27,164 nucleotides of DNA from Hyphomicrobiales bacterium (GTDB lineage Bacteria > Pseudomonadota > Alphaproteobacteria > Rhizobiales > Xanthobacteraceae). This document shows, piece by piece, positions 17,337 to 24,380 of the stretch. Within the stretch, counting starts at the first letter, position 1, and each line of letters opens with the position of its first letter. The DNA lies in contig JACQTM010000290.1 of the NCBI GenBank assembly GCA_016210825.1, positions 1 through 27,164 on the forward strand, given 5' to 3'. Under the pieces are notes generated by a model. It made no database searches. It was not told the origin of the DNA and worked only from the letters and a program-made list of their open reading frames with translations. The position numbers and the translations under genes are program-made.

Positions 17337-18080
17337 ATGCCCCTGATCGATCTCGCAAATCCGACTCGTTTCCTGCGCTTGGTCGAGCGGCTTCTGCCTT
17401 GGCTCGCGGGCGCGGTCACGCTGGTCATTGCAATTGGGATTTATCAGGCATTTTTCGTTGCGCCCGATGACTACCAGCAAGGTGCGACCGTCAAGATCAT
17501 GTTCATTCATGTTCCTTCCGCATGGCTCTCGATGTTCGGGTGGGCGGTGATGAGTATTGCTGCGCTCGGCACGCTGGTTTGGCGCCATCCGCTCGCCGAC
17601 GTCACCGCGAAAGTGGCCGCGCCGATCGGTGCCGCATTTACGTTTATATGCCTCGCCACGGGGTCGCTGTGGGGCCGGCCGATGTGGGGCACGTATTGGG
17701 TCTGGGACGCGCGGCTCACCTCGGTGCTGGTGCTGTTCCTGATGTATCTCGGCGTGATTTTGGTCTGGCGCACGGTCGAGGATCCCTCGCGCGCCGCGCG
17801 TGCGGCGGCGATCCTAACCCTCGTCGGCGCAATCAACTTGCCAATCATCAAATTTTCGGTCGATTGGTGGAACACGTTGCACCAGCCGGCGTCAGTGTTT
17901 CGTATTAGCGGACCGTCGATTCACCCGGCGCTACTTTTCCCGCTTGCGATCATGGCGATTGGCTTTGTGCTGCTCTACGTTACCCTGCTACTCGCGGCGA
18001 TCCGCACCGAGATTTTGCGCCGGCGGTTGCGGATCTTGCAATTAATGCAGGCCGAGAGCGCGACGAGCTCGCGGTCATGA
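17337..18080 (+). CDS. ccmC: Haem transporter / CcmE haem-attachment protein CcmC
   Basis: This 247-residue membrane protein has the tryptophan-rich WWD motif WGTYWVWDARLTS (from 117). The two periplasmic haem-ligand histidines of CcmC are H58 (FIHVPSAW) and H182 (NTLHQP). About six membrane segments are visible. CcmC presents haem to CcmE and drives its covalent attachment. There is no clear Shine-Dalgarno before ATG 17337. The stop overlaps the ccmD start (ATGA at 18077-18080). Confidence 0.95.
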   Translation: MPLIDLANPTRFLRLVERLLPWLAGAVTLVIAIGIYQAFFVAPDDYQQGATVKIMFIHVPSAWLSMFGWAVMSIAALGTLVWRHPLADVTAKVAAPIGAAFTFICLATGSLWGRPMWGTYWVWDARLTSVLVLFLMYLGVILVWRTVEDPSRAARAAAILTLVGAINLPIIKFSVDWWNTLHQPASVFRISGPSIHPALLFPLAIMAIGFVLLYVTLLLAAIRTEILRRRLRILQLMQAESATSSRS

Positions 18081-18247
18081 GTCTCGGGCCGCATGCTGCA
18101 TTCATTGTCGCCGCCTATGCGGTCGCGGCGCTTGTGGTCACGGTGCTCGTGGCCTGGATCGTCGCCGACTACCGCATCCAGAAGCAACGGCTCGCCAATC
18201 TTGAGGCACATGGGATCACTCGCCGATCAACGCGGCCGGAAAGGTGA
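18077..18247 (+). CDS. ccmD: Haem exporter protein CcmD (56 aa)
   Basis: This short gene starts at the ATG inside the ccmC stop overlap and ends in TGA at 18245-18247, giving 56 residues. It begins MSLGPHAAFIVAAYAV, followed by one membrane helix (about 9-30), then the basic cytoplasmic tail DYRIQKQRLANLEAHGI. This pattern, and the position between ccmC and ccmG, are those of CcmD, which helps release holo-CcmE from the CcmABC complex. The stop overlaps a possible GTG start of ccmG. Confidence 0.92.
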   Translation: MSLGPHAAFIVAAYAVAALVVTVLVAWIVADYRIQKQRLANLEAHGITRRSTRPER

Positions 18248-18252
18248 AAATT

Positions 18253-18843
18253 ATGAACGCGGCCGGCAATGCCCGCACATCACGACGCAGGGTCATGGTA
18301 TTTTTACCGTTGCTGGCGTTTCTCGCGCTCGCGGCCTTATTTTTCTTCCGGCTCGGTGTGGGCGACCCGGCGAAGCTGCCTTCGGCGCTAATCGGCCGGC
18401 CCGTGCCGCAGACCGATCTGCCGTCGCTGCCGGAACTCACGCGCGACGGCGTGCCGGTGCCGGGAATTTCAGCGGCGGATTTCCAGGGCGCGGTGACATT
18501 GGTCAATGTCTGGGCATCGTGGTGTGTGCCATGTCACGACGAAGCGCCGCTGCTGATGAAACTATCGCAGGACAAACGCATCCGCCTCGTCGGCATCAAC
18601 TACAAGGATCAGCCGGATAATGCGCGGCGTTTTATCGGCCGCTATGGCAATCCGTTTGCCGCGGTCGGGGTCGACGCCAAGGGGCGTGCCGCGATCGATT
18701 GGGGTGTCTATGGCGTGCCGGAAACCTTCGTGATCGGCCGTGACGGCCGCATTGCGTTCAAGCTGGTGGGGCCGATTACCGCCGATAATTTGGAAGCAAC
18801 GCTGAAGCCCGCGCTGGAAAAAGCGCTCGCCGCCGGGCGCTGA
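18253..18843 (+). CDS. ccmG: Thiol:disulfide interchange protein CcmG/DsbE
   Basis: From ATG 18253 this is a 196-residue membrane-anchored thioredoxin. It has one N-terminal membrane helix at about 15-33, then a periplasmic domain with the active site WASWCVPC (C91, C94) and the cis-proline loop GVPETFVIG. GINYKDQPDNARRFI is typical of CcmG/DsbE. It keeps the apocytochrome CxxCH cysteines (or CcmH) reduced for haem ligation. AAGGTGA at good spacing supports this ATG; GTG 18244, overlapping ccmD, is an alternative. It ends 5 bases from the convergent ispZ stop. ccmE, ccmF and ccmH are not in this window. Confidence 0.94.
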   Translation: MNAAGNARTSRRRVMVFLPLLAFLALAALFFFRLGVGDPAKLPSALIGRPVPQTDLPSLPELTRDGVPVPGISAADFQGAVTLVNVWASWCVPCHDEAPLLMKLSQDKRIRLVGINYKDQPDNARRFIGRYGNPFAAVGVDAKGRAAIDWGVYGVPETFVIGRDGRIAFKLVGPITADNLEATLKPALEKALAAGR

Positions 18844-18848
18844 TCACG

Positions 18849-19478
18849 TCAGCTCTCTTGCCGGGGCGCTGCATATTTCGTCAGCAGCGGATATTGCAGG
18901 GCGGCGAACACGAAGGTGAGCGGCACCACGCCGAACACTTTAAAACTGACCCATGTGTCGGTCGTTTGCGTTCGCCAGACGAGTTCATTGAGTACAGCGA
19001 GTGCAAAGAAAAACATGACCCATCGGACTGTCAGCTTGCGCCAGCCTTCCTCGGTAAGATGGAATACCGAATCGAGGACCATTTCCAGGAGCGGCTTACG
19101 CAGGACGAGCCCACCGGTCAGTACGCCCGCGAACAAGAGATAAATGATCGTCGGCTTGAGCTTGATGAACATTTCGTCCTGGAGAGCGAGGGTGAGCCCG
19201 CCGAAAACGATGACGACGACCGCCGAAACCACCGGCATGGCCGGGAGACGCCGCGTCAGCGCATAAGAAACCGCAAGGGCGATTACGATCGCCACCATGA
19301 ACACCGCGGTTGCCACGAAAATGCCGGCGCGTTCGCCGATGAGAAGCCGTTCGGGCACGAAGGACGACACGAACGGCGCGAACGAGGCCGGCCGTGAATT
19401 GGCGTAGAAAAACAACACCAGCGGTCCAATGTCGAGGACAAGCTTGAGTAGGGGATTTATCTGGGTCTTGTCAGTCAT
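18849..19478 (-). CDS. ispZ: Septation protein A / inner-membrane protein YciB family
   Basis: This 209-residue membrane protein has about five or six hydrophobic segments and the signatures of the IspZ/YciB family: LLKLVLDIGPLVLFFYAN near the N-terminus and NELVWRTQTTDTWVSFKVFG near the end. It affects cell division and envelope integrity in several bacteria; the biochemical role is not settled. GGAGCG precedes the ATG. It follows ftsY by 48 bp on the same strand, a typical alphaproteobacterial pair, and converges on ccmG. Confidence 0.93.
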   Translation of the reverse strand: MTDKTQINPLLKLVLDIGPLVLFFYANSRPASFAPFVSSFVPERLLIGERAGIFVATAVFMVAIVIALAVSYALTRRLPAMPVVSAVVVIVFGGLTLALQDEMFIKLKPTIIYLLFAGVLTGGLVLRKPLLEMVLDSVFHLTEEGWRKLTVRWVMFFFALAVLNELVWRTQTTDTWVSFKVFGVVPLTFVFAALQYPLLTKYAAPRQES

Positions 19479-19526
19479 GCCCGCTCCATAGCTGGCGTCT
19501 ATCGAATTGTCACGTGCGAGGACGGG

Positions 19527-20462
19527 CTAATTGAGGCCGGCGACGGCACGGGCGAAATCGCGCGCGGTGAATGGCGAAAGATCGTCAATGCCCTCGCCGA
19601 CGCCGATGAAATGCACCGGCAATTTGAATTTCTCCGCGATGGCGACAAGGATGCCGCCGCGCGCCGTCGAATCAAGCTTTGTCATCACGAGGCCGGTCAC
19701 GCCCGCGGTTTTCAAAAACGCCTCAACCTGAGATAGCGCGTTTTGTCCCACCGTGGCGTCGAGCACCAGCAACACCGCGTGTGGAGCCGAGGCATCGGCC
19801 TTGCGGATCACCCGCACGATTTTCTCCAATTCGTCCATTAGCTCGGCGCGATTCTGCAGCCGGCCCGCGGTGTCGGCGAGCACGATATCGGCGCCATGCG
19901 CTTTAGCCGAAGCGATGGCGTCGAACACGAGTCCCGCGGCATCGGCACCGGGCTCGCGCGCAATGACCTCCGAGCGCGTGCGCCCGCCCCAAACTTTCAG
20001 CTGATCGATCGCGGCGGCACGAAATGTATCGCCGGCGGCGAGCACGACTTTTTTTCCCTCCATGGAAAATTTCGCCGCAAGTTTGCCGATGGTTGTGGTC
20101 TTGCCCGAACCGTTAACGCCAACAACAAGAATAACGAACGGTTTTTTCTCCGCATTGATCGCAAGCGGTATCGCGACAGGTGCCAGTGCCTTCTCGATTT
20201 CCGCTGCGGCGATGGCTTTCACTTCGGCAGGCGCGATGGCTTTATCGTACCGGCCATCACCGACGGCGGCGGCGATGCGCGCGGCGACCTCGCCGCCGAG
20301 GTCGGCGCGGATCAACGTATCCTCGATCTCATCGAGCATCGCGGCGTCGAGTTTTCGTTTCACCACGAGATCGGAGATGGCGTCGCCGACCGACGCCGAG
20401 GTGCGCTCCAGCCCACCGCGCAGCCGTTGCCACCATCCTGGATTTTGGGTGCTGTCGCTCAT
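19527..20462 (-). CDS. ftsY: Signal recognition particle receptor FtsY
   Basis: From ATG 20462 this is a 311-residue SRP-receptor GTPase. An N-terminal helical domain (1 to about 95) precedes the G domain, with G1 GVNGSGKT (115-122), DTAGR (197-201), TKLD (261-264) followed by STARGG, and GVGEGIDDL. It is short, with no long acidic A domain, as is common in alphaproteobacteria. It docks Ffh-ribosome complexes at the membrane. The frame is open to 20660, but that part is antisense to the pseudouridine synthase. The start is only 27 bp from that divergent gene, so its promoter must lie there or inside the neighbour, unless it is read from mtaB. Confidence 0.96.
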   Translation of the reverse strand: MSDSTQNPGWWQRLRGGLERTSASVGDAISDLVVKRKLDAAMLDEIEDTLIRADLGGEVAARIAAAVGDGRYDKAIAPAEVKAIAAAEIEKALAPVAIPLAINAEKKPFVILVVGVNGSGKTTTIGKLAAKFSMEGKKVVLAAGDTFRAAAIDQLKVWGGRTRSEVIAREPGADAAGLVFDAIASAKAHGADIVLADTAGRLQNRAELMDELEKIVRVIRKADASAPHAVLLVLDATVGQNALSQVEAFLKTAGVTGLVMTKLDSTARGGILVAIAEKFKLPVHFIGVGEGIDDLSPFTARDFARAVAGLN

Positions 20463-20489
20463 GCCTGCCGCCGTGATAGCCGTTTCGTT

Positions 20490-21245
20490 ATGACACCGGA
20501 AGAGATGGGGACACGTCTGCTCTACCGCGACGGCTTGATGCTTGTAATTGACAAGCCTGCGGGCATGGCCGTGCACAGGGGGCCGAAGGGCGGCGAGAGC
20601 CTGGAGGATTTTTTTGGCGCGTTGCGCTTCGGGCTGCCGCGTGCGCCGGCCTTGGCACACCGGCTCGACCGTGACACCTCAGGCTGCCTCGTTCTCGGCC
20701 GCCATCGAAAGGCGCTCGCCACGCTCGGCCGCCTGTTCAAGAACGGAAGTGTCGGCAAGACCTATTGGGCGATTGTCGAAGGCGGTCCGGAGACGGACGA
20801 GGGCCGCATCGAGTTGCCGCTTGGCCGGCGGGATGATACGCGCGGCTGGTGGATGAAAACCGATCCGCGGGGTCAACCCGCGGCCAGCACATGGAAAGTG
20901 CTCGGGCGCGGTAAATTGTTTTCCACCTCCCCCGCAAGAGGGGAAGGAGTGAGAAGTCTGACTTGGCTCGCGCTCGAGCCGCTCACGGGTCGAACCCACC
21001 AATTACGCGTGCATTGCGCAGCGATGGGCTGGCCCATCGTAGGCGACACGATCTACGGAAACGCGCCGCGGGCGGGCGGTCCCACGTTACAATTACACTC
21101 GCGCGAAATTGTCGTTCCGCTTTACAAGAATCGCGAACCGATCTGCGTCACCGCGCCGCCACCCGAACATATGCGCGAGCGGCTTGCCGCCTGCGGATGG
21201 AAGCACGACGAAATGCACACGCCGCTCGGAGAGGAGGCGCGCTGA
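20490..21245 (+). CDS. RluA-family RNA pseudouridine synthase with an in-frame repeat insertion
   Basis: From ATG 20490 this is a 251-residue RluA-type synthase without an S4 domain. LLYRDGLMLVIDKPAGMAVH opens it, the catalytic aspartate is D60 in HRLDRDTSG, and LEPLTGRTHQLRVH and GDTIYG are conserved. Such enzymes isomerise specific uridines in rRNA or tRNA; the target here is unknown. Residues about 144-156 (STSPARGEG and neighbours) interrupt the expected passage from LGRGK to LTWLALEPL. They are encoded by a palindromic repeat at 20926-20952. No good Shine-Dalgarno is visible before 20490; ATG 20505 is an alternative. The gene lies antisense within a minus-strand gene series. Confidence 0.9.
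   Translation: MTPEEMGTRLLYRDGLMLVIDKPAGMAVHRGPKGGESLEDFFGALRFGLPRAPALAHRLDRDTSGCLVLGRHRKALATLGRLFKNGSVGKTYWAIVEGGPETDEGRIELPLGRRDDTRGWWMKTDPRGQPAASTWKVLGRGKLFSTSPARGEGVRSLTWLALEPLTGRTHQLRVHCAAMGWPIVGDTIYGNAPRAGGPTLQLHSREIVVPLYKNREPICVTAPPPEHMRERLAACGWKHDEMHTPLGEEAR
20926..20952 (+). repeat. Palindromic repeat inserted in frame in the pseudouridine synthase gene
   Basis: CCTCCCCCGCAAG (20926-20938) is followed by AGGGGAAGGAGTG, forming an imperfect hairpin. The same 13 bases occur in reverse complement at 27103-27115 in the tail of rimM, so this is one repeat family. The unit length is divisible within the frame and leaves no stop. Confidence 0.65.
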
Positions 21246-21248
21246 TCG

Positions 21249-22517
21249 TCACGCCGCCAGCAATTGCCGGCCGTCATGACCGGCGACGGTGAGATCGATG
21301 ATAACGCCCGGCTCGGCTGGACCATTGAGGCGAATGGACGTGAATTGCTCGGTGCGCCCCAGTGCGCGCGACTCGGTGAGAACCCGGCGGCGCGCTCCAA
21401 TCTCGCGGTCGAGGTGACGTCTGAGTGCCGCCTCGCCCTTTTCGCGCAATCGCTTAGCGCGCTCCTTAATCTCGGCGTGATCGACTTGCGGCATACGCGC
21501 CGCAGGCGTTTCCGGCCGCGGCGAGAATGGAAACACATGAAGATGCGTGAGCCCGCACTCGTCAATGAGCGTAAGCGAGCGAGCGAACATATCCTCGGTC
21601 TCGGTCGGAAAGCCGGCGATGATGTCGCCGCCAAAGACAATATCCGGCCGCAGTCGGCGTACCTGCGCGCAAAAGGTGATCGCATCGGCGCGCGAGTGCC
21701 GCCGCTTCATGCGCTTGAGCACGAGATCATCGCCCGCCTGCAGGGATAAATGCAGATGCGGCATCAATCGCGCCTCGCTTGCGAGCGCATCGAGCAGATC
21801 GGCGTCGGCTTCAACTGAATCGATTGAGGATAGGCGCAGGCGCTCAAGCTCTGGCACGTCTCCGAGAATATGCTTCACGAGCTTCCCGAGCTTTGGCGTT
21901 CCCGGCAAATTCGATCCATAGCTCGTGATGTCCACGCCCGTCAGCACAATCTCGCGATAACCATTCTCAACCAGCTGGCGAACTTGACCGACGATATTGT
22001 CCATCGGCAACGACCGCGAGTTTCCGCGGCCGAATGGAATGATGCAGAAGGTGCAACGATGGTCGCAACCATTCTGCACCTGCACGAAGGCGCGCGTGCG
22101 GCCCTCAAGCCCGCTCACCGTTTGCGGCACTGCATGTTTCACCGCCATGATGTCGCCGACGGCGATTTTATCTTGCGCCGCTATGCTGGTGCCGCCATCG
22201 AATAGCGTGGCCGTTGTCACCCAGGTCTGCGACTGAAGCTTTTCCTCGTTGCCGATGACGCGATCGACTTCGGGCATGCTTGCGAATTCCACGGCGCCCG
22301 TCTGCGCCGCACAACCGGTGACGACGATGCGCGCGTCTGGCCGTTCGCGGCGGATTTTTCGGATAGTCTGGCGCGCCTGGCGCACAGCTTCGGCGGTGAC
22401 GGCGCAGGTGTTGACGACAACCGTTTCCGCGAGCCCCGCCGCATCGGCGCCACGACTGATCACCTCCGACTCGTAAGCATTGAGCCGACAGCCGAATGTA
22501 ATGACATCGACGCTCAT
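21249..22517 (-). CDS. mtaB: tRNA ms2t6A37 methylthiotransferase MtaB
   Basis: From ATG 22517 this is a 422-residue radical-SAM methylthiotransferase. The N-terminal domain has cluster cysteines C10 (GCRLN), C38 (NTCAVT) and C69 (TGCAAQ). The radical-SAM motif is C151-DHR-C155-TF-C158, and a TRAM-like region ends the protein. It converts t6A37 to ms2t6A37 in tRNAs reading ANN codons. The frame extends to 22532 and 22547, overlapping the end of dapF, but family proteins begin near MSVDVITFGCRLN. No start has a strong Shine-Dalgarno, so coupling to dapF is likely. It converges on the pseudouridine synthase gene with 3 bases between the stop codons. Confidence 0.94.
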   Translation of the reverse strand: MSVDVITFGCRLNAYESEVISRGADAAGLAETVVVNTCAVTAEAVRQARQTIRKIRRERPDARIVVTGCAAQTGAVEFASMPEVDRVIGNEEKLQSQTWVTTATLFDGGTSIAAQDKIAVGDIMAVKHAVPQTVSGLEGRTRAFVQVQNGCDHRCTFCIIPFGRGNSRSLPMDNIVGQVRQLVENGYREIVLTGVDITSYGSNLPGTPKLGKLVKHILGDVPELERLRLSSIDSVEADADLLDALASEARLMPHLHLSLQAGDDLVLKRMKRRHSRADAITFCAQVRRLRPDIVFGGDIIAGFPTETEDMFARSLTLIDECGLTHLHVFPFSPRPETPAARMPQVDHAEIKERAKRLREKGEAALRRHLDREIGARRRVLTESRALGRTEQFTSIRLNGPAEPGVIIDLTVAGHDGRQLLAA

Positions 22518-22524
22518 CTTCGTC

Positions 22525-23400
22525 TTACGCATTCGCCGTGGCCGCAAATAATGCCGGATCGAAGCGGCCTTCGTATTCGAAAGTCACAGGCCCGGTCATC
22601 AGCACATGATCATCGCTCGCGCGCCATTCAATCGTTAGATCGCCGCCCGGCAGCGTCACGCGCACTTTGCGCCCGGCTTTTTTCAGCCGCGCTGCCGCGA
22701 CCACCACGGCGCATGCCGCCGAGCCGCATGCCTTGGTCAAGCCAGCGCCGCGCTCCCAGGTGCGAATGACAATATGGTCAGGCGTCTTCACGGCAGCGAG
22801 CGAGATGTTGGCGCGCTCGGGAAAAATCGGATGGCGCTCAAGCAACGATCCGATTTTTTTCAGGTCGTAGGCCTCGACATCGTCGACCCAGAAGATCGCG
22901 TGCGGATTGCCCATACTCACTACCGAGGGCGAATGCAGGATCGGCTTATCAATCGGACCAACCTGCAGTTCGATCGCGCGGGTATCGCGGAATTCCTCCG
23001 CGAGCGGAATCTCATTCCAGGCAAAGCGCGGCTTTCCCATATCGACGGTGAAAAGCCCGCCGTCGGCCTTCCAGCAATCGAGGCGGCCGGCTTGGGTTTC
23101 GAAGGCGAGCGTGTCCTTGCCGGTTTCAGCCGTCAGCAGCGATGCGATGCAACGCATGCCGTTGCCGCAGGCGCCGGCTTCCGAACCGTCGCTGTTGAAG
23201 ATGCGCACGAACGAATCCGTGCCGGCCATGCGTGGTGGGTAGAGCGCCATCAATTGATCGAAAGGCACTCCGCCCGGCTGAGCGACGGCACGGGCGTCGG
23301 TGGATGTGATCACGGCGGGCGCGCGGCGCATGTCCACGACCACGATCACGTTGCCGATCCCGTTCATCTTTGTGAAGGCGTGGTTGGCGAGCGCGCTCAT
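22525..23400 (-). CDS. dapF: Diaminopimelate epimerase
   Basis: This 291-residue enzyme has two DapF half-domains. The catalytic cysteines are C78 (GACGNGMRC) and C225 (KACGSAAC). FTKMNGIGN, near the start, and MGNPHAIFWVDD are family motifs. The usual fourth residue of the early motif (GNDF in most homologues) reads GNVI here, a modest change. It converts LL- to meso-diaminopimelate for lysine and peptidoglycan in the cytoplasm. GGGACAGG lies just before the ATG. The gene is the first of the dapF-mtaB pair, and their ends touch or overlap depending on the mtaB start. Confidence 0.96.
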   Translation of the reverse strand: MSALANHAFTKMNGIGNVIVVVDMRRAPAVITSTDARAVAQPGGVPFDQLMALYPPRMAGTDSFVRIFNSDGSEAGACGNGMRCIASLLTAETGKDTLAFETQAGRLDCWKADGGLFTVDMGKPRFAWNEIPLAEEFRDTRAIELQVGPIDKPILHSPSVVSMGNPHAIFWVDDVEAYDLKKIGSLLERHPIFPERANISLAAVKTPDHIVIRTWERGAGLTKACGSAACAVVVAAARLKKAGRKVRVTLPGGDLTIEWRASDDHVLMTGPVTFEYEGRFDPALFAATANA

Positions 23401-23578
23401 AGCCTGTCCCGGTGTTGCTGTTTTATATGGCGAATGCGCGTGAATTGGCCATAGCTGACTACCATGAGATCCGGCCGTGGCGCCGGATTCGGCAGGCCAC
23501 AGTCGCGTCCACGTGATATTTTCTCCATGCGATTGATGCCGCGCGCGGGCGTCTGGGCCAAACGGCAGGAGAAACCGA
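23401..23578. promoter_or_regulatory. Divergent promoter region between dapF and the GyrI-like gene
   Basis: TATAAA (complement at 23422-23427) lies about 22 bases before the dapF start and could be its -10 box; no good -35 is seen. A perfect inverted repeat, ATCCGGC (23469-23475) and GCCGGAT (23482-23488) with a 6-base spacer, sits near the middle and could be an operator or hairpin. AGGAGA before 23579 is the ribosome binding site of the rightward gene. Confidence 0.35.
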
Positions 23579-24175
23579 ATGTTGCGTTCGGGTTGGGTAT
23601 TCTTAGTTGTCGCGCTGGCATTAAGCGTCGTCGCCGCTGCGGCACCCCTGGTCCTGGATCATGCCCCCACGGCGAATGCGGCGCCAGTTAAGCCCAGTGA
23701 CGCGGCGTCCGCCGACCAGTTCGGCGAGGAAGTAATGCTGCCGGAGCAGACCATCATCTTTATGCGCGGCAGCGGCAACTGGGAGAGTGCTTACGAAACG
23801 CTGGTCGACGCCTTCAAGAACGTCAACGCCGTGCTCGACCGCCTGGGCTTGAAGCCCGTGGGGCGGCCGATGACGATCTATTCCGGCAACGATGACGCCG
23901 GTTTCCACTTCCAGGCCGCGGTACCGATCGCGGAAGCGCCAAAGAATACACCGAAGGGCGATATCGCCATCGGCACGTCTCCGGGCGGCCGCGCTCTCAA
24001 TTTCGTCAACCGCGGCTCTTATGAGACCATCGACGATACCTATGAGGCGATCGTGAATTTCCTTGACGCTAAGAATCTCGAATCCAGGGATGTGTTCGTG
24101 GAAGAGTACGTCACCGACCCGGTAACGACGCCCGAGGGCGAACTCATCATCAACGTTTACGTCCCCTTGCAGTAA
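23579..24175 (+). CDS. Exported GyrI-like (effector-binding domain) protein
   Basis: This 198-residue protein opens with a signal peptide: hydrophobic residues 6-24, then a possible cleavage after ANA at about 34. The rest resembles the GyrI/AraC effector-binding fold, with PMTIYSGNDDAGFHFQAAVPI and a C-terminal SYETIDDTYEAIVNFLDAKNL leading to FVEEYVTDPVTTPEGELIINVYVPL. This fold binds small hydrophobic ligands in regulators such as BmrR and Rob. Here there is no DNA-binding domain and the protein is probably periplasmic. AGGAGA precedes the ATG. The gene stands alone, divergent from dapF. The family assignment is from motif memory; the ligand is unknown. Confidence 0.8.
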   Translation: MLRSGWVFLVVALALSVVAAAAPLVLDHAPTANAAPVKPSDAASADQFGEEVMLPEQTIIFMRGSGNWESAYETLVDAFKNVNAVLDRLGLKPVGRPMTIYSGNDDAGFHFQAAVPIAEAPKNTPKGDIAIGTSPGGRALNFVNRGSYETIDDTYEAIVNFLDAKNLESRDVFVEEYVTDPVTTPEGELIINVYVPLQ

Positions 24176-24197
24176 TAAAACGGCGGCGATAGTCGCC

Positions 24198-24226
24198 TTG
24201 ACTTGAGCGTGCCGAGCCGCGTAGTT
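24198..24226 (+). promoter_or_regulatory. Candidate ffh promoter
   Basis: TTGACT (24198-24203) and GTAGTT (24221-24226) are 17 bases apart, a good -35 and a weak -10, about 150 bases before ffh. The leader then contains the hairpin TGCGCCC (24311-24317) / GGGCGCA (24320-24326). Tentative. Confidence 0.4.
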
Positions 24227-24380
24227 TCCGCCCCGCTCTCGCAAGAGATGTGAAATTTCAACCGCCGACCGGTCCTTGAAGATGCCGGAGGTCCCCGCCC
24301 GACAGCGCGATGCGCCCTCGGGCGCAAATGTGTTTGCAGTGGCTCATCGCGAGATGGGCCGTTCTAGGACGTAAAGATCG

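Noticed and set aside
19896..20489. N-terminal extension of the pseudouridine synthase frame
   Set aside because: It is antisense to ftsY; family similarity begins only at 20490.
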